Assembly (NCBI GenBank): GCA_019454185.1
Contig: CP075368.1
Span: 1,302,001 to 1,366,000 of the forward strand
Length of the DNA: 64,000 nt
Origin: Phycisphaeraceae bacterium
Lineage (GTDB): Bacteria; Planctomycetota; Phycisphaerae; Phycisphaerales; UBA1924
Direction of reading: 5' to 3'
In this document: positions 52,749 to 62,759 of the stretch, piece by piece
Numbering within the stretch: the first letter of the stretch is position 1
How the letters are laid out: each line of letters starts with the position of its first letter
Made by a program: the position numbers and the translations under genes
The notes under the pieces: generated by a model
Told to the model about the DNA's origin: nothing
Databases searched by the model: none
What the model saw: the letters and a program-made list of their open reading frames with translations, nothing else

Positions 52749-54716
52749 ATGCCGCAGCTTGCTCGGTTCAGTCTCTTGTTTGCCACCCTCGCCCTTCTCG
52801 CGGCGTCCGTCTTGCCGCTCGGCGGGTGTGGCGGCTCGAAAAAGGAGCCGCCTCGTGCGAGAACCGTTGCGCCGGTCGTTCGCAACGTTCCGGCCTCGTT
52901 GCGAGGCACCATCGGCTCTGAGGTCACCATCAACGGCGTGCAGCCCGTGGTTGTCTCGGGGCTTGGGCTCGTCGTCGGCCTGAACGGGACGGGAGGGCTT
53001 GCGCTCGACTCGGGCGTCGCGGCCACGATGGAGCGTGAGCTTGGATTGCGCGGGATCAGCCAGGGCGGAAACACGACCGCAGGCACGAACGTCGCGGGCA
53101 TGTCGCCCCGCGAACTGCTGGCCGATCCGAACACGGCGGTCGTGACTGTGTATGCCGCGATCCCGCCCGGTTCTCCGAAGGGCGCGACGTTCGATGTGTA
53201 TCTCCGGGCATTGAACGCGACGTCGCTCGAGGGCGGCATGCTCTGGACCACGGACATGCGCATCGGCGACCCGACGGTGATCGGCGGCTACCGAACCCAG
53301 AAACTCGCTTCGGCACGAGGCCCTGTCTTTGTCAATCCCTTCGTCGATCCCGGCTCAGCGACCACCGGCGTGGGACAGGCCGTCGGGCGTGTGCTTGATG
53401 GCGGATTCGTTGACAGCCCGCTGAAGCTCGAGCTCCAGCTCGACAATGAGTCGGGCTCGCGGGCGAGATCGATCGTCGCGGCGATCAACTCTCGATTCCC
53501 CCCGGGATCGCACGGCCAGACCGCGCGGGGCCGCTCCGCCGGTTCGATCGCGCTCTCCGTCCCTCCTCAGTACGCGGAACGCCCGGCCGACTTCCTTGAA
53601 TTGATCGCGCACCTTCCGATCGATCAGGCGAACCTCGACGCCTTCGCACAGAGCTACGTCCGCGTCATGAAGAACGAGCCGGCGATGGCCGAGGCCATGA
53701 TGTGGTGTCTGCGCGCCATAGGCGAGCGATCGCTCCCGTTCGTGCGTGAGCTCTACGACGAGCCGGATATCGTGCCCAGAATGGCCGCACTGAACGTGGG
53801 CGCGTGGCTCGGCGATCCGAGGGTGGTTGAGCCCCTGCTTCGCCTCGCGAACACCGGCCCCACGCCGATCCGCATCGAGGCGATCGGCCTCCTGAAGACC
53901 GTCCAGGGCGGCCCGACCCTTGAACTCGCCCTGCGAGGGCTCCTCTCAGAGCGTGATCTCACGGTGCGTGTCGCGGCGTACGAGACGCTCGCGGCCCGTG
54001 CCGAGCGTGTCCAGCTCGCAAGAGTCACCGAGCGGAACCCCTCGCTGAAGGTCGTGACGGACGCCGGGACATTCGAGCCCACAGTCTCTCGCGTGCTCTC
54101 GGGCACGACCATCCACGGCGTCGAACGGCGCGTGATTGGCGAGAAGTTCGCTCTCGACCGCGTGCGAGGGGGCGAACCCCTTGTGTATGTGACGCAGCAG
54201 CGTGCGCCGCGTGTCGTTGTCTTCGGCGATGGCCCGGTCGTGACGGAGGGGGCGTTCGCGTCGATCTGGTCCGATCGCCTGATGCTTGTGAAGGACTCCC
54301 CCGCGAGCGATCCCCGGATCTATTACCAGGACTATCGCTCGACCCGAGTGGTGCAGACGACCGTGCCGACCGAACTCCCCGAACTCATCGAGTTCTTCGG
54401 GCGTCGCCCCTCCCCTCAGGACCCCCGGCCCGGCCTCGATCTGACGTACTCAGAGATCGTCGGCGCGTTGTACGGCCTGCAGACCGCCGGTGCCATCAAC
54501 ACGGCCTTCGCCACTGAACGCGACAAACTCATGGCTCAGTTGCTGGATGCCAACCAGAGAGCCCTGGTTGAGGAACGTCCAGAGACCGCCTCCGACGCCT
54601 CAGAGACCGTCTTCTTCGAGGCACCCCAGACCAGACCGGTCGACAGCGCCCCGTCCGGCCCGGCACCCGCGCCCAGGCCAATTCCCATCCAGACAACCCC
54701 TGCCAGGCCGAAGTAA
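52749..54716 (+). CDS. flgI: flagellar P-ring protein FlgI with HEAT-like repeats and lipobox
   Basis: 655 residues from ATG 52749. A lipoprotein signal ends in LGGC (Cys27). FlgI region about 45-290: IGSEVTINGVQPVVVSGLGLVVGLNGTG, TAVVTVYAAIPPGSPKGATFDVYLRAL, LEGGMLWTTDMR, GRVLDGGFVDSPLKLELQLDN. Residues about 310-420 are HEAT-like helices (RMAALNVGAWLGDPRVVEPLLRLA; RIEAIGLLKTVQGGPTLELALRGLL). A beta domain and a Pro-rich tail follow. FlgI normally forms the P ring after Sec export as a soluble protein (about 360 residues); lipidation is unusual. Confidence 0.82.
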   Translation: MPQLARFSLLFATLALLAASVLPLGGCGGSKKEPPRARTVAPVVRNVPASLRGTIGSEVTINGVQPVVVSGLGLVVGLNGTGGLALDSGVAATMERELGLRGISQGGNTTAGTNVAGMSPRELLADPNTAVVTVYAAIPPGSPKGATFDVYLRALNATSLEGGMLWTTDMRIGDPTVIGGYRTQKLASARGPVFVNPFVDPGSATTGVGQAVGRVLDGGFVDSPLKLELQLDNESGSRARSIVAAINSRFPPGSHGQTARGRSAGSIALSVPPQYAERPADFLELIAHLPIDQANLDAFAQSYVRVMKNEPAMAEAMMWCLRAIGERSLPFVRELYDEPDIVPRMAALNVGAWLGDPRVVEPLLRLANTGPTPIRIEAIGLLKTVQGGPTLELALRGLLSERDLTVRVAAYETLAARAERVQLARVTERNPSLKVVTDAGTFEPTVSRVLSGTTIHGVERRVIGEKFALDRVRGGEPLVYVTQQRAPRVVVFGDGPVVTEGAFASIWSDRLMLVKDSPASDPRIYYQDYRSTRVVQTTVPTELPELIEFFGRRPSPQDPRPGLDLTYSEIVGALYGLQTAGAINTAFATERDKLMAQLLDANQRALVEERPETASDASETVFFEAPQTRPVDSAPSGPAPAPRPIPIQTTPARPK

Positions 54717-54784
54717 GCCCCTCTCTCACCCTGTGACTCGACATCCGTGATCGAATTGGTATGCTCTGACCGATCCTAACCAGA

Positions 54785-54802
54785 CCCGGGTGAACGCCCG
54801 GG
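54785..54802. repeat. hairpin between flgI and smc
   Basis: CCCGGG (54785-54790), loop TGAACG, CCCGGG (54797-54802). Without a T-run, it may be a weak flgI terminator or a leader structure of smc. Confidence 0.4.
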
Positions 54803-54915
54803 CGCGATCTGGGCTGGGCGGATGGCCGGGTGGAACCCGGACCGCTGTCAGCCGTGCGGCGAGGCGTCGCCGACGGCCTCCCAACTCGCGTCAGCAGCAC
54901 GGAGGTTGCGGCCTG

Positions 54916-57900
54916 ATGCGCCTTGTGAAACTCACCGTTTCCGGTTTCAAGTCCTTCGCGGACCGCACCGAGTTCACCTTCGACCAGTCCATCACTGGCA
55001 TCGTCGGCCCCAACGGCTGCGGCAAGTCCAACGTCGTGGACGCCGTCAAGTGGGTGCTCGGCGAACGTTCGAGCAAGTCTCTGCGCGGCAAAGAGATGCT
55101 CGACGTCATCTTCGCCGGCTCCGCCGGGCGGAAGCCCTCGGGCCTCGCGAGCGTCTCGCTCACGTTCGACAACCCGGTCATCAATCCCGAGGCCGAGCTG
55201 GTTGAACTCGATCTTGCAGGCAACGCCGACGACGACGATGATCCCCAGCATGTCCAGACGACCCCGATCGCGATGCGTCGGCGCATCCTCCCCATCGACT
55301 CCGACATTGTCGAGGTCGAACGGCGGCTCTATCGCGACGGCGGCTCCGAGTACCTGATCAACAGCAAGCGGGCCCGGCTCCGCGACATCCGCGACCTGTT
55401 TCTCGACACGGGCGTCGGCGCGGACGCGTACTCGATCATCGAGCAGGGCAAGGTCGATGCCATGCTGCTTGCCTCGCCCCAGGAACGCCGAACGATCTTC
55501 GAAGAAGCAGCGGGCATCGCCAAGTACAAGCAGCGCCGCATCGAATCGCAGCGCAAACTCGATCGAGCCCAGGCGAACCTCGCCCTGACGCGCGAGCAAC
55601 TCGAATCGACCGAGCGGCGGCTGCGCCTTGTCCGTGGTCAGGCAACGAAGGCACGCCGATTCAAGGAACTCGATGCGGAGTTCAACGCGCTGCGACTCGC
55701 GGTCGCCTTCGACGTGTACGACGATCTTCGCCAGCGTCTCGACGGGCTGACATCCCGGCTTGCCGACCTCGACGTGCAGCGCAACGCCGCGATGGATTCC
55801 GTGCAGCAGGCCGAGGCCGCCAAGCAGGAGGCGGAGATCGCCCGCCACGAGGCGATGAACGCCCACAAGCAGATCCAGGAAGAACTGCTCGCGACTGAGC
55901 ACGCCCACAACTCCGCGCTGCAACGTCGCCAGATGACTGCGCGTGCGCTCGACGATGCCCGGCGCCAAGCCGACACGGACGCACAGCGAATCGTGGAAGT
56001 GGACCAGCACCTCGAATCGCTCGGGCGAGCCGTCGCCGAGCAGTCTGAGGCGGTCGCGGCACTCTCAGAGCGTCTGGCCGAGGCCGAGCGTGCTCTCGCA
56101 CGGGCCGCAGAGACACGGGCCGCCGTGCTCGAATCGCTCGGCGATCTGCAACGTGATGTCGCCCAGAAGCGGGCGGCTGCGTCCAGCATCGATCGTGAAC
56201 GCTCCTCCCTTCTCGCGCACCTCCAGGCCGAGGGCAAGCGGATCGAATCGCTCGCGGAGCAGTTGAATCGGCTCGAATCGAAGGCCGGGGCAGCGGACAC
56301 GGAGCACGCCTCGGTCGCCTCGGCTTCCCTGGATGTCTCACGAGCCGCCGAGTCGCGCGCGACTCGCGTCGCCGAGATCGAGTCCGCACTCAAGGCGCAG
56401 GATCAGGCGGCACAGGCCCTCTCTGCGGATCGACGCGATCTGGCCACGCGCGTCTCCGAGCTCGAACAACGATCGCTGCGCCTCGATGGCCGCAGAGCAA
56501 CACTCCGCGAGATGGTCGATTCCCGCGAGGGATTCGCGGACGCCGTGAAGGATGTGCTGGAACGCAAATCGAACGGGCTCGGATTCGCCTCTGTCATCGC
56601 TCCACTGGCCGAACTCATTGAAACGGATGTCGCTCATGCCGCGGCCGTCGAGGCCGCCCTCGGGCAACTCCTCCAGGGGCTTGTGATCGAGTCTGTCGTC
56701 GCGGCTCCATCCCCTGATGAACTCGCTTCTCTGCGGGGTCGGGTGACATTCCTGCCCCTGAGCGCACTGCCGGTGCCCGAGCCCGCGCTGCCCGATCTGG
56801 CTTCGCTCGAGCCCAGGGTCACACGCCTCCGTGATGTGATCGCGCCATCGAGAGAGATCCCGATGATCGGGAATCTGCTCGATCGCCTGCTCGCAACGAC
56901 GTACCTCGTTCCATCGATCGACGCCGCGATGCTGCTGGCGACCGGCCCCTTCTCGTCCGTGCCGACCGTTCGATTCGTCACGCTCGACGGAACGATCGTC
57001 GAGCCCGACGGGCGGATCACTGCGGGACCTGTCGCGGCCGTCGCCGAGGGGCTCCTCCAACGCCAGACCGAGCTCGCGGCCATCGAGGCGCAAGCCGCGT
57101 CAGTGGCGGTCGAACTCGATGCCGAACGCGCGTCCCTGCACGGGCTCGACGCCGAGGTCGCGGCACACACCGCTCGTCGGAACGAGCTCGCGGCCTCGCA
57201 CGCCAATGAATCCCGCCAACTCGTCGCCGATCGCGCGAGGTTCGAGCGTCTGAACGCAGACGCCGAACGCCTCGCACGTGAGCGGAAGTCGCTCGAAGAA
57301 GAGATCACCCAGATCCGAGCACGCGACGCCCGGGCCAGGCAGGAGATGGACGAGCTCAGCGCGAAAGCCGAGGCACTCGCGCGTCTGCACACCGAACAGA
57401 CCGAGGCCGCCGAGGCCGCCGAGCGCGAGGCCGCACGAGTGCGTCTCAGCGCGGATGCCTCGTCTGAACAGCTGACATCGGCGAAGGTGGATGCCGGTCG
57501 GCTCTCGGAGCAGCTGGGTTCGGCCCGCCGGGAGGTCAGCCGCCTCTCGCTCGAACGTGACAACGCCGAGCGTCAGCACAGGAATCTCGTTCAGCATCTT
57601 GAGCAGGCGCGTTCCAGGATCGGCGAGCACGAGCAGTCGATCGCCGAGGCCGACCGCCAGATCGCCGAGTCCGCTGCACACGCGATCTCCATGAGGAAGG
57701 AAGCCGACGCAGCCAACGAGTTGATCACTCGCGTCAACGCGACGGTTCAGGAGTACGCCGGGGAACTGGCCGAGGCCCGCCAGAGACTCGGTGTCTTTGA
57801 GCGTGACTGGAACTCGCTGGAGATCAGCCGCCGCGAGCTCGAAGTGAAACGGGAGAACCTCGAGGATCGCACGCAGGAAGATCTCGCTATCGATCTCGGG

Positions 57901-58827
57901 CGCGAGTATCCCGAGTACCGCCAGATGATGTCCGAGGGCGATGTTCGTCGCATCGATCAGCCCGAGTCGATCACAGCGATCGAGATCCTTCGCCAGGAGA
58001 TCAAGAAGCTCGGCAACGTCAACCTCGACGCCATCGATGAAGAGACTCAACTCGAAGGCCAGAACGAGAACCTCGTCCGCCAGGTGGCCGACCTTGATCT
58101 CGCGTCCCAACGCCTCTCCGAGCTCATCGAGCGACTCAATCTCGTCAGCAAGGAGCAGTTCGGCGCGATCTTCGGCGCGATCCAGGAGCACTTCGGCAGC
58201 CAGGACGGCATGTTCCGGCGTCTCTTCGGCGGAGGCCGCGCCGAGGTGCGATTGATGCCGCTGATCAAGGAGATCAACGGCGAGAAGGTTGTCACCGACG
58301 AGATCGACCTCTTGGAGAGCGGCATCGAGGTCGTCGCGAAGCCGCCGGGCAAAGAGCCCCGCACCATCGACCAGCTCTCGGGCGGCGAGAAGACCTTGAC
58401 CGCAGTCGCCCTGCTCATGTCGATCTTCCGCTCGAAGCCGTCGTGCTTCTGCGTTCTGGACGAGGTCGATGCAGCGCTGGACGAGGGCAACGTCGCTCGC
58501 TATTGTGCGATGATCCGCCAGTTTACGGATCGCTCACGCTTCATCGTGATCACGCACAACAAGAAGACCATGCAGGCCGCGGACCAGTTATACGGCGTGA
58601 CCATGCAGGAGCGAGGCGTCTCTACACGCGTCAAGGTCCGTTTCGATCAGGTCGGCGCCCACGGCGAACTGCCGATGCCCGCGGCGCAGACCGATACCGA
58701 GAAGGCCACGAACAGCGTCAAGCGAAACCGCGGCACCCTGAAAGCCGCGCTCGCTTCCATGAGAGAGAACACGGAGCAAGAAGCGGTCGTCGCTGAAGAG
58801 TCGCACATGGCACGAGACGTGCCATGA
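54916..58827 (+). CDS. smc: chromosome segregation protein SMC
   Basis: 1303 residues from ATG 54916 (MRLVKLTVSGFKSFADRTEF); the frame extends upstream to 54790 but the SMC N-terminus is here. Walker A GPNGCGKSN at 31-39, long coiled coil about 175-510, hinge about 530-690 (GFASVIAPLAELIETDVAHAAAVEAALGQLLQGL), second coiled coil to about 1060, signature QLSGGEKTLTAVALLMSIF at about 1153 and Walker B CVLDEVDAALD. It compacts and aligns DNA. A Ser-Ala-rich tail extends beyond the ATPase head. Confidence 0.96.
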   Translation: MRLVKLTVSGFKSFADRTEFTFDQSITGIVGPNGCGKSNVVDAVKWVLGERSSKSLRGKEMLDVIFAGSAGRKPSGLASVSLTFDNPVINPEAELVELDLAGNADDDDDPQHVQTTPIAMRRRILPIDSDIVEVERRLYRDGGSEYLINSKRARLRDIRDLFLDTGVGADAYSIIEQGKVDAMLLASPQERRTIFEEAAGIAKYKQRRIESQRKLDRAQANLALTREQLESTERRLRLVRGQATKARRFKELDAEFNALRLAVAFDVYDDLRQRLDGLTSRLADLDVQRNAAMDSVQQAEAAKQEAEIARHEAMNAHKQIQEELLATEHAHNSALQRRQMTARALDDARRQADTDAQRIVEVDQHLESLGRAVAEQSEAVAALSERLAEAERALARAAETRAAVLESLGDLQRDVAQKRAAASSIDRERSSLLAHLQAEGKRIESLAEQLNRLESKAGAADTEHASVASASLDVSRAAESRATRVAEIESALKAQDQAAQALSADRRDLATRVSELEQRSLRLDGRRATLREMVDSREGFADAVKDVLERKSNGLGFASVIAPLAELIETDVAHAAAVEAALGQLLQGLVIESVVAAPSPDELASLRGRVTFLPLSALPVPEPALPDLASLEPRVTRLRDVIAPSREIPMIGNLLDRLLATTYLVPSIDAAMLLATGPFSSVPTVRFVTLDGTIVEPDGRITAGPVAAVAEGLLQRQTELAAIEAQAASVAVELDAERASLHGLDAEVAAHTARRNELAASHANESRQLVADRARFERLNADAERLARERKSLEEEITQIRARDARARQEMDELSAKAEALARLHTEQTEAAEAAEREAARVRLSADASSEQLTSAKVDAGRLSEQLGSARREVSRLSLERDNAERQHRNLVQHLEQARSRIGEHEQSIAEADRQIAESAAHAISMRKEADAANELITRVNATVQEYAGELAEARQRLGVFERDWNSLEISRRELEVKRENLEDRTQEDLAIDLGREYPEYRQMMSEGDVRRIDQPESITAIEILRQEIKKLGNVNLDAIDEETQLEGQNENLVRQVADLDLASQRLSELIERLNLVSKEQFGAIFGAIQEHFGSQDGMFRRLFGGGRAEVRLMPLIKEINGEKVVTDEIDLLESGIEVVAKPPGKEPRTIDQLSGGEKTLTAVALLMSIFRSKPSCFCVLDEVDAALDEGNVARYCAMIRQFTDRSRFIVITHNKKTMQAADQLYGVTMQERGVSTRVKVRFDQVGAHGELPMPAAQTDTEKATNSVKRNRGTLKAALASMRENTEQEAVVAEESHMARDVP

Positions 58828-59870
58828 CGAGATACACACACGCCCTCCGATCGGTCCGTATGGCCGCTGCGGGAACCATTCTCGCGGCATCGCTTGTCAA
58901 CCCCGCCTACAGCGTGTACGCGAATCTCGCTGAACCACCGGACGCGGGCTATGGCAACCCGGTCTTTCCCGGGTGGTACGCCGACCCGGAGGCCGCGATC
59001 TTCCGCGATCCCGATGGAAGCGTCCGCTACTGGATCTTCCCGACGTACTCCGCACGATACGACAACCAACTCCACTTCGACGCCTTCTCATCGACCGACC
59101 TGCGCACCTGGTGGAAGCACGAGAGGGTGCTCGAACGGGCGAGCGTGTCTTGGGCACGCCGCGCCATGTGGGCTCCGGCCACGGTCGAGCACGAGGGACG
59201 TTACTACCTCTTCTTCAGCGCGAACGACATCCAGAGCGACAACGAACTGGGCGGCATCGGCGTCGCTGTTTCCGATCGACCCGAAGGTCCATATCAGGAT
59301 CACATCGGGAAGCCGCTGGTCGATCGTTTCCATAACTGTGCACAGCCGATCGACCAGTTTGTGTTCAGAGACGCCGACGGCCAGCACTACATGTTCTACG
59401 GTGGGTGGAGGCGTTGCAATGTCACGCGGCTTGCGCCGGACTTCAAGTCGCTCGTCCCCTTCGATGACGGAACGACATTCCGCGAAGTCACCCCCGAGGG
59501 CTACGTCGAAGGTCCCTTCATGTTCGTCCGCGATGGCAGGTACTACTTCATGTGGTCGGAGGGTGGCTGGACAGGGCCCGATTATTCGGTCGCGTACGCG
59601 ATCGCAGACTCACCCCTCGGGCCGTTCCACCGCATCGGCAAGATTCTGCAGCAGGATCCCGAAGTGGCAACCGGCGCGGGGCACCACAGCGTGATCCATG
59701 TCCCGGGCAGCAACGAGTACTACATCGTCTACCACCGACGGCCGCTGGGCGAGACCGATCGTGACCACCGCGTAGTGTGCATCGATCGCATGGAGTTCGA
59801 TGCCGAGGGTCTCATCAAGCCCGTGAAGATCACGTTCGAGGGCGTGCCTCCTCTGCATACGGCAAAGTAA
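58824..59870 (+). CDS. GH43-like glycoside hydrolase, secreted
   Basis: 348 residues; its ATG overlaps the smc stop (ATGA at 58824-58827). Signal peptide with AAAGTILAASLVNPAYS. Five-bladed propeller pattern: GWYADPEAAIFRDPDG (catalytic Asp), MWAPATVEHEGRYYLFFSAND (pKa modulator), EGPFMFVRDGRYYFMWSEGG (catalytic Glu in VEGPF), and GAGHHSVIHVPGSNEYYIVYHRR. Likely an arabinan/xylan-type or related exo-glycosidase; the substrate is not predictable. Its end converges on the amylase gene with a hairpin between. Confidence 0.87.
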   Translation: MTRYTHALRSVRMAAAGTILAASLVNPAYSVYANLAEPPDAGYGNPVFPGWYADPEAAIFRDPDGSVRYWIFPTYSARYDNQLHFDAFSSTDLRTWWKHERVLERASVSWARRAMWAPATVEHEGRYYLFFSANDIQSDNELGGIGVAVSDRPEGPYQDHIGKPLVDRFHNCAQPIDQFVFRDADGQHYMFYGGWRRCNVTRLAPDFKSLVPFDDGTTFREVTPEGYVEGPFMFVRDGRYYFMWSEGGWTGPDYSVAYAIADSPLGPFHRIGKILQQDPEVATGAGHHSVIHVPGSNEYYIVYHRRPLGETDRDHRVVCIDRMEFDAEGLIKPVKITFEGVPPLHTAK

Positions 59871-59875
59871 AGAAG

Positions 59876-59902
59876 AACGCGAAGGCGCATGGCCTTCGCG
59901 TT
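59876..59902. terminator. hairpin between two convergent glycosidase genes
   Basis: AACGCGAAGG (59876-59885), 7-nt loop, CCTTCGCGTT (59893-59902): 10-bp perfect stem followed by TTCATCTC on the plus strand and TCTTCTTTAC on the minus strand. Works in both directions. Confidence 0.75.
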
Positions 59903-59939
59903 CATCTCTCACGTCGTCCGCGAGACTCGATCGCCTCGC

Positions 59940-62759
59940 TCAGGTGCAACCCTGTCCGAAGGCGTCGAAGAAGTCGAGGAAGTCCTGGATGTCGATGAAG
60001 CCATCACCCGAGAAGTCGGGATTGCCGTAGTTGCCGCACGGCATGGCCTGACCCTCGCACTGGCCGAAGTCATCAAAGAAATCGAGGAAGTCGGCGATGT
60101 CAGAGATGCCGTCCTTGTTGTAGTCCGCGGCACACCTATCAAGGAAGAAAGTGTGGGTCAGCACCCGCGCGTTCCCGGATTCTTCCGTCGCGACAGCCGT
60201 CACCGTGTGGAAGCCGTGCGTGTTGAACACGCCAACCGTCCTGCGGTGCTCAAGTCTGTCGTGGCGGCTCGCGAGATTCGGCAGGCCGATCAGCGTCAAG
60301 GGATCCGTGCCGCTCGGCACATTCAGGAGCATGTACACGAAGTTGGTCGTGCGGTCGAGAGCCCGCACTCGGAACTCGTGGCTGGTCGTCGTCAGCATCG
60401 CGGGCGGATCGATGAACTCAATCGCCGGCGGCTCGCGATCGACATAGAAGACCTCGCGGAACTCACGGAACAACGGTGCCTCATCGGCATTCCGCTTGCG
60501 GAACGCTCGCACCGCGAGATAGTGCATCCCCTCTGCGAGGGCCGTCGCGTCGATGGACTGCTCATACAGGCCGTTGGCAGCCGCAGAGCCGAACAGGGGC
60601 TGATTCACGGTAAGGAACTGCTCGAATCCCGCGACCACACCCGTCGTGTGATCGAAGTCGACAGAGCCGTTGCCGTTCGCGTCGAAATAGCCGGCATCGA
60701 TCCTGAAGAGGGCGTTGTCGTCGAAGTTCGTGTCGAGCGGATCCGTCTTGCTTGTCGTCAGCCGGATCGTGAACTGGTCGGCCGTGATCACGGGGACCGA
60801 CGTCAGGCGGCGACGCTGCACAGGCGTGCTCGGCGCATCCGCCGGGATCGTGCTCGCGGTAGGTGTCAACTCAAGCACGCCCGTAGGGAGCGTCGGCACG
60901 TAGATCACGTACCCGCGGTTGTGCTCCCCCGCGCTGCTCACGTTGTGCGGCACACGGATGCTCACCACACCCCCGGAACCCACAACGATCGTCTCGGGAA
61001 TGATGCCGCTCGGATCGACACTCGCGCTCGCGGCGTTGCCGGTGATCTCCTGCAGGCGCGTTCCCGCGGGGAACGTCGTCGTCACGTTGCCCACCGCGCT
61101 GCCCGACGCGTAGCTGTCGCTGGTTCCGACGAGCATGTTCGCGGCATACCCGCCCGGATACGACGCTCCGGCGAATCGGGGCGAGCTCAGCTCATAGATC
61201 AGCACATCGCTGATGTTCGCGTTGAGAGGGAAGAACTGGCCACGGCCGGCGAAGTTGCGGGCCTGCACCAGTCTTGTCATCAGGTCCGACATCGTGCCGC
61301 TCGATGGGTCATAGCCGAGCGCGATCGGCGTGCCCTCGTCGGGGAAGAACGACCCGGTGGGGCGTGTGACGCCTCGTGCGTTGTAGTACACAATCGGGAT
61401 ACCGGGCCGATTGATCACATACGCGTGCGCGAAGAGCCCCTGCTGCCTGAGCGTCGGGAGCGCGGGCAGCGACCCGGGGCCATCGACCGTGCCGTTGTCG
61501 TGGCTGAAGACATGGTTCACGCCCACCGTGCCGTTGTTAAAGCCATCGTCCGCAGTGTCAATGTGCGCCGAGAGCACGTTCCCCCAGTTGCCGAAACCCG
61601 AAGCGTTGATCAGGTCGCGCAACGAACCCGCGCCCGAGAGATCGAGCGCGTCGCGGTTCCCGAACGAGTCTCCGGGACGCGGCGGATTCCGCCCGTTCGG
61701 CTTCCTCACGTAGTTGTCGAACACAAAGCTGTTGCCCGCCGTGTTCTCGCCGAAAGAGAACGCCGTGACCTTGCGCCCGTCCGGTGTGGTGCGCCGGTTG
61801 TGCACCGCGGCATCGAAGTACTGGATCCAGAACCAGGACGGGGCATGCTTCGCCGCGTCGAGCCGGAAACCATCGATGCCCTGAACGTCGAGCATCCACT
61901 GCGTGTAACGCATCAAGAGCCCGGTGGCGTTCTCCGGGTACGGGTCTCCGGCGAGCGGCTCCGAGGTGTTGTACGGGTAGAGCGTGAAGTTCTGCGCGGG
62001 CTGCCCTTGGAACGCCGGATTCGTGAACGTCATCGGCGTCAGCGACTGGTCCGGATAGAACCGTGCGTTGTTCGGATCGGGCTTGTTGTGCACCGTGCCG
62101 GCCGGGATGTTCAGCGGGTTTCCCGGCTCGACCGGATGCCGAATGAACGAGTGATTGGACTCCTGCGCAATGTCGACGAGCGCGACAAGGTCGCCGAGAA
62201 TCGTGTCGTACCACGCGCCCCCAGGATTCTCAGATTGCAGATAGAACGTCGCGCTCCCGGGGTTGTTGTGGAAATCGCCCCACGCGCTGTTCGCCTGCTT
62301 GTTCACCGGCGGCGTCGCTGGCGCCATCCAGAACCCCGGCCACCCCCCCGCCGCCTGGAAGGACGCGCTCGTCTGCCGCCCCGAGTTGTGGTTCAGGATC
62401 GAATCGACATAGACCTCGGCATTGGCTCGCTGCAGTTCGCGCACCATCACCTGGAACATGCTCTCGGTTCCGTAAGCGGTCTGCGCTCCGGGCCTGCCGA
62501 GATCAAACCGATCGAACACGTCATAGCCGACGCTGTTCGTGCTCGCGCCCTTCCCCGGAGGGGGCAGCCACACCGATCCGTACCCCGCCTTGAAGAAATC
62601 GGGGACACGACGCTCGAGATCCCGCCACGGCTGCTCGAACCAGTGCAGCATCACGGGACGATCATCGGCGGCACATGCGAGGCCACACGCCGCAGCGACA
62701 GCCAGCGCAAAGACAGGCCGGATTGACACACACTTGATACGGTCGGCGTTTGGCATCAT
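59940..62759 (-). CDS. secreted GH13 alpha-amylase-like enzyme with GC-type dockerin
   Basis: 939 residues from ATG 62759 (MMPNADRIK), with TTGGAG seven bases upstream. Signal peptide to about residue 30. GH13 barrel: VPDFFKAGYGSVWLPPPGKGAS, VDSILNHN, GIDGFRLDAAKHAPSWF (nucleophile Asp), FSFGENTAGN (acid/base Glu) and HVFSHDNGTVDG (third Asp). Beta modules follow, then a dockerin-like end with two loops (DYNKDGISDIADFLDFFDDF, DFSGDGFIDIQDFLDFFDAF) and GQGCT. It would degrade alpha-glucan outside or at the cell surface. Confidence 0.9.
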   Translation of the reverse strand: MMPNADRIKCVSIRPVFALAVAAACGLACAADDRPVMLHWFEQPWRDLERRVPDFFKAGYGSVWLPPPGKGASTNSVGYDVFDRFDLGRPGAQTAYGTESMFQVMVRELQRANAEVYVDSILNHNSGRQTSASFQAAGGWPGFWMAPATPPVNKQANSAWGDFHNNPGSATFYLQSENPGGAWYDTILGDLVALVDIAQESNHSFIRHPVEPGNPLNIPAGTVHNKPDPNNARFYPDQSLTPMTFTNPAFQGQPAQNFTLYPYNTSEPLAGDPYPENATGLLMRYTQWMLDVQGIDGFRLDAAKHAPSWFWIQYFDAAVHNRRTTPDGRKVTAFSFGENTAGNSFVFDNYVRKPNGRNPPRPGDSFGNRDALDLSGAGSLRDLINASGFGNWGNVLSAHIDTADDGFNNGTVGVNHVFSHDNGTVDGPGSLPALPTLRQQGLFAHAYVINRPGIPIVYYNARGVTRPTGSFFPDEGTPIALGYDPSSGTMSDLMTRLVQARNFAGRGQFFPLNANISDVLIYELSSPRFAGASYPGGYAANMLVGTSDSYASGSAVGNVTTTFPAGTRLQEITGNAASASVDPSGIIPETIVVGSGGVVSIRVPHNVSSAGEHNRGYVIYVPTLPTGVLELTPTASTIPADAPSTPVQRRRLTSVPVITADQFTIRLTTSKTDPLDTNFDDNALFRIDAGYFDANGNGSVDFDHTTGVVAGFEQFLTVNQPLFGSAAANGLYEQSIDATALAEGMHYLAVRAFRKRNADEAPLFREFREVFYVDREPPAIEFIDPPAMLTTTSHEFRVRALDRTTNFVYMLLNVPSGTDPLTLIGLPNLASRHDRLEHRRTVGVFNTHGFHTVTAVATEESGNARVLTHTFFLDRCAADYNKDGISDIADFLDFFDDFGQCEGQAMPCGNYGNPDFSGDGFIDIQDFLDFFDAFGQGCT

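Noticed and set aside
52403..53263. Long minus-strand open frame opposite flgI
   Set aside because: It overlaps the well-supported flgI, lacks domain-like sequence, and reads as Ser/Pro/Arg-rich shadow translation.
59889..62726. 945-codon plus-strand frame opposite the GH13 gene
   Set aside because: Shadow of the amylase; no motif and improbable Arg/Val-rich composition.
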